Shown here piece after piece: positions 63,057 to 64,000 of a stretch of 64,000 nucleotides of DNA. The stretch's first letter is position 1; every line of letters starts with the position of its first letter. This DNA comes from Paenibacillus uliginis N3/975 (GTDB lineage Bacteria > Bacillota > Bacilli > Paenibacillales > Paenibacillaceae). The notes under the pieces were generated by a model. That model saw nothing but the letters and a program-made list of their open reading frames with translations. It ran no database searches and was not told the DNA's origin. The DNA is taken from the NCBI RefSeq assembly GCF_900177425.1, contig NZ_LT840184.1:4256263-4320262 (forward strand), written 5' to 3'. Both the position numbers and the translations under genes were made by a program.

Positions 63057-63794
63057 ATGTCACATTTAACGGAAGCGGAGCTGAAACAACTTCACCGACA
63101 GCTGCTTGACCGCAAAGCCGAACTGGAACGTCTGAACGAAAACAAAAACCACGGCCTGAGTATATCTGAACGCGATACAACCGGTGAACTGTCACATATC
63201 GATAATCATCCTGGCGACTTGGCGACAGAGCTGTATGACCGAGAAAAGGATGTCGCACTTCAAGATCGAGCCGAACTCGAATTACAGCGAGTTCTTCACT
63301 CTCTGGACACCATGAAGGATGGTCAATATGGGACATGTGTCGTCTGCGGTAAGCCTATTCCTTTTGAACGGCTGCAGGCGATCCCCGATACCATGTACTG
63401 TTTGGAGGATACACCGCGTAAAGTTCTATCCCACAATCGCCCAATAGAAGAGGAGTTCCTGTCACCGCCTTTTGGACGCTCAAGTTTGGATGAACATGAA
63501 TATTCCGGCTTTGACGGTGAGGATACGCTGCAAATTCTTGAAAACATGGGAAGCTCCAACTCCCCAGCCATGGCTGAGAACCCCAACATATCGAGCTACA
63601 ACGAGATGGATTTTGAGAATAATGATGACCAAGGCGGCTTTGTAGAAATATACGAGAACTTTGTTGCTACAAATATCGATAACACGGAGGTATTCATTGT
63701 TCGCGGTGACCAATATTACGATTACTTGAACAAGGGTGAAGGAAGCTATTTATTGGATCCTCATGCTGATCCTGAAGATGATCCAATGGACTAA
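63057..63794 (+). CDS. DksA/TraR-type protein of the YlyA/YteA group
   Basis: This 245-residue protein has an N-terminal coiled coil with DNHPGDLATELYDREKD near residue 42 and a zinc-finger-like CVVCGKPIPFERLQAIPDTMYC near 95-115, with three Cys of the usual four visible. A long acidic C-terminal tail follows. The family binds RNA polymerase; the Bacillus relatives YlyA and YteA are linked to sporulation-phase control. The ATG at 63057 is chosen because GGGAG sits 6 bases upstream. It is the upstream neighbour of lspA, as in Bacillus. Confidence 0.88.
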   Translation: MSHLTEAELKQLHRQLLDRKAELERLNENKNHGLSISERDTTGELSHIDNHPGDLATELYDREKDVALQDRAELELQRVLHSLDTMKDGQYGTCVVCGKPIPFERLQAIPDTMYCLEDTPRKVLSHNRPIEEEFLSPPFGRSSLDEHEYSGFDGEDTLQILENMGSSNSPAMAENPNISSYNEMDFENNDDQGGFVEIYENFVATNIDNTEVFIVRGDQYYDYLNKGEGSYLLDPHADPEDDPMD

Positions 63795-63809
63795 TTCAAG
63801 AGAAAATTA

Positions 63810-63845
63810 TTGCGGAATCGGCTTAAGTCCGATTCCGCTTTATTT
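63810..63845 (+). terminator. terminator after the DksA-type gene
   Basis: The perfect 10-bp stem GCGGAATCGG / CCGATTCCGC with a 7-base loop is followed by TTTATTTT. It separates the gene from the convergent DUF5665-like gene. Confidence 0.88.
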
Positions 63846-63857
63846 TATATAGAGTAG

Positions 63858-64000
63858 CTACGATAGCTCCAGCTGGCGCTGAACGATACGGACAATATCG
63901 GCGATGTAATCTCCGATGATGGGAAGATTCAGTGCCCCTAGTGCTTGAAGCAAATAAATGATGGTTGCCGCAAAAAAAGTAAACCCTATTGCGATACCAA
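63858..64000 (-). CDS. DUF5665-like membrane protein, C-terminal part only
   Basis: Forty-seven residues up to the stop are visible: a hydrophobic helix GFTFFAATIIYLL, then LPIIGDYIADIVRIVQRQLE. The pattern matches the C-terminus of small DUF5665 proteins found beside ileS and the DksA-type gene in Paenibacillus. The start lies beyond the window. Confidence 0.6.
   Translation of the reverse strand, partial: GIAIGFTFFAATIIYLLQALGALNLPIIGDYIADIVRIVQRQLELS

Overview
The window comes from a Gram-positive, endospore-former-like Bacillota chromosome, most probably Paenibacillus or a close relative. This rests on the order DksA/YlyA-like gene - lspA - RluD-type synthase - pyr operon, the PyrR attenuator, a DapL-type aminotransferase, YesM/YesN-type two-component pairs, LplB/YtcP-type sugar permeases, AGGAGG-type ribosome binding sites and encoded-CCA initiator tRNA. 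Most genes lie on the minus strand.

Layout. (1) 1-16.35 kb is an alpha-mannoside (possibly N-glycan or mannan) utilisation locus read leftwards. A sensor kinase and AraC-type response regulator come first, then a solute-binding lipoprotein, two permeases, GH3, GH38, GH125, GH130 and a second GH38 cut by the window edge. (2) 16.6-19.3 kb is ordinary chromosome: L,D-transpeptidase, AI-2E-type membrane protein, a small hypothetical gene and ung. (3) 19.73-41.39 kb is a genomic island inserted in a tRNA-Leu(UAA) gene. A 58-bp direct repeat, the 3' part of the tRNA gene, marks both ends, and an integrase remnant lies beside the intact tRNA. Its cargo is a second sugar system: ABC importer, a 1437-residue secreted multidomain beta-helix protein, two-component system, FAD oxidoreductase, LacI and AraC regulators, sugar-phosphate isomerase-like protein and a GH88 unsaturated uronyl hydrolase. 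The AT-richer edges carry an M48 peptidase, an SLH fragment and a truncated AAA ATPase. (4) 41.4-48.2 kb holds a polysaccharide deacetylase, a TetR-SMR-SMR efflux operon, a YjfB-like gene followed by three tandem 110-bp structured repeats, tRNA-Ile2 and tRNA-fMet, and an ABC exporter operon with its own TetR. (5) 48.28-57.24 kb is the pyrimidine operon pyrR-pyrB-pyrC-carA-carB-pyrF-pyrE with a promoter and one PyrR attenuator; pyrP, pyrK and pyrD are not in it. (6) 57.3-64 kb has dapL, an ABC-F gene behind a leader-peptide attenuator, the RluD-type synthase, lspA, the DksA/YlyA-like gene and a partial DUF5665-like gene.

Both sugar loci follow the same logic: a YesM-type kinase probably senses an extracellular sugar, its YesN-type partner activates an ABC importer, and intracellular enzymes finish the breakdown; CcpA-type cre sites suggest glucose repression. 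A 285-bp repeat with several hairpins occurs twice in opposite orientation (19.35 and 58.57 kb), flanking about 39 kb that includes the island.
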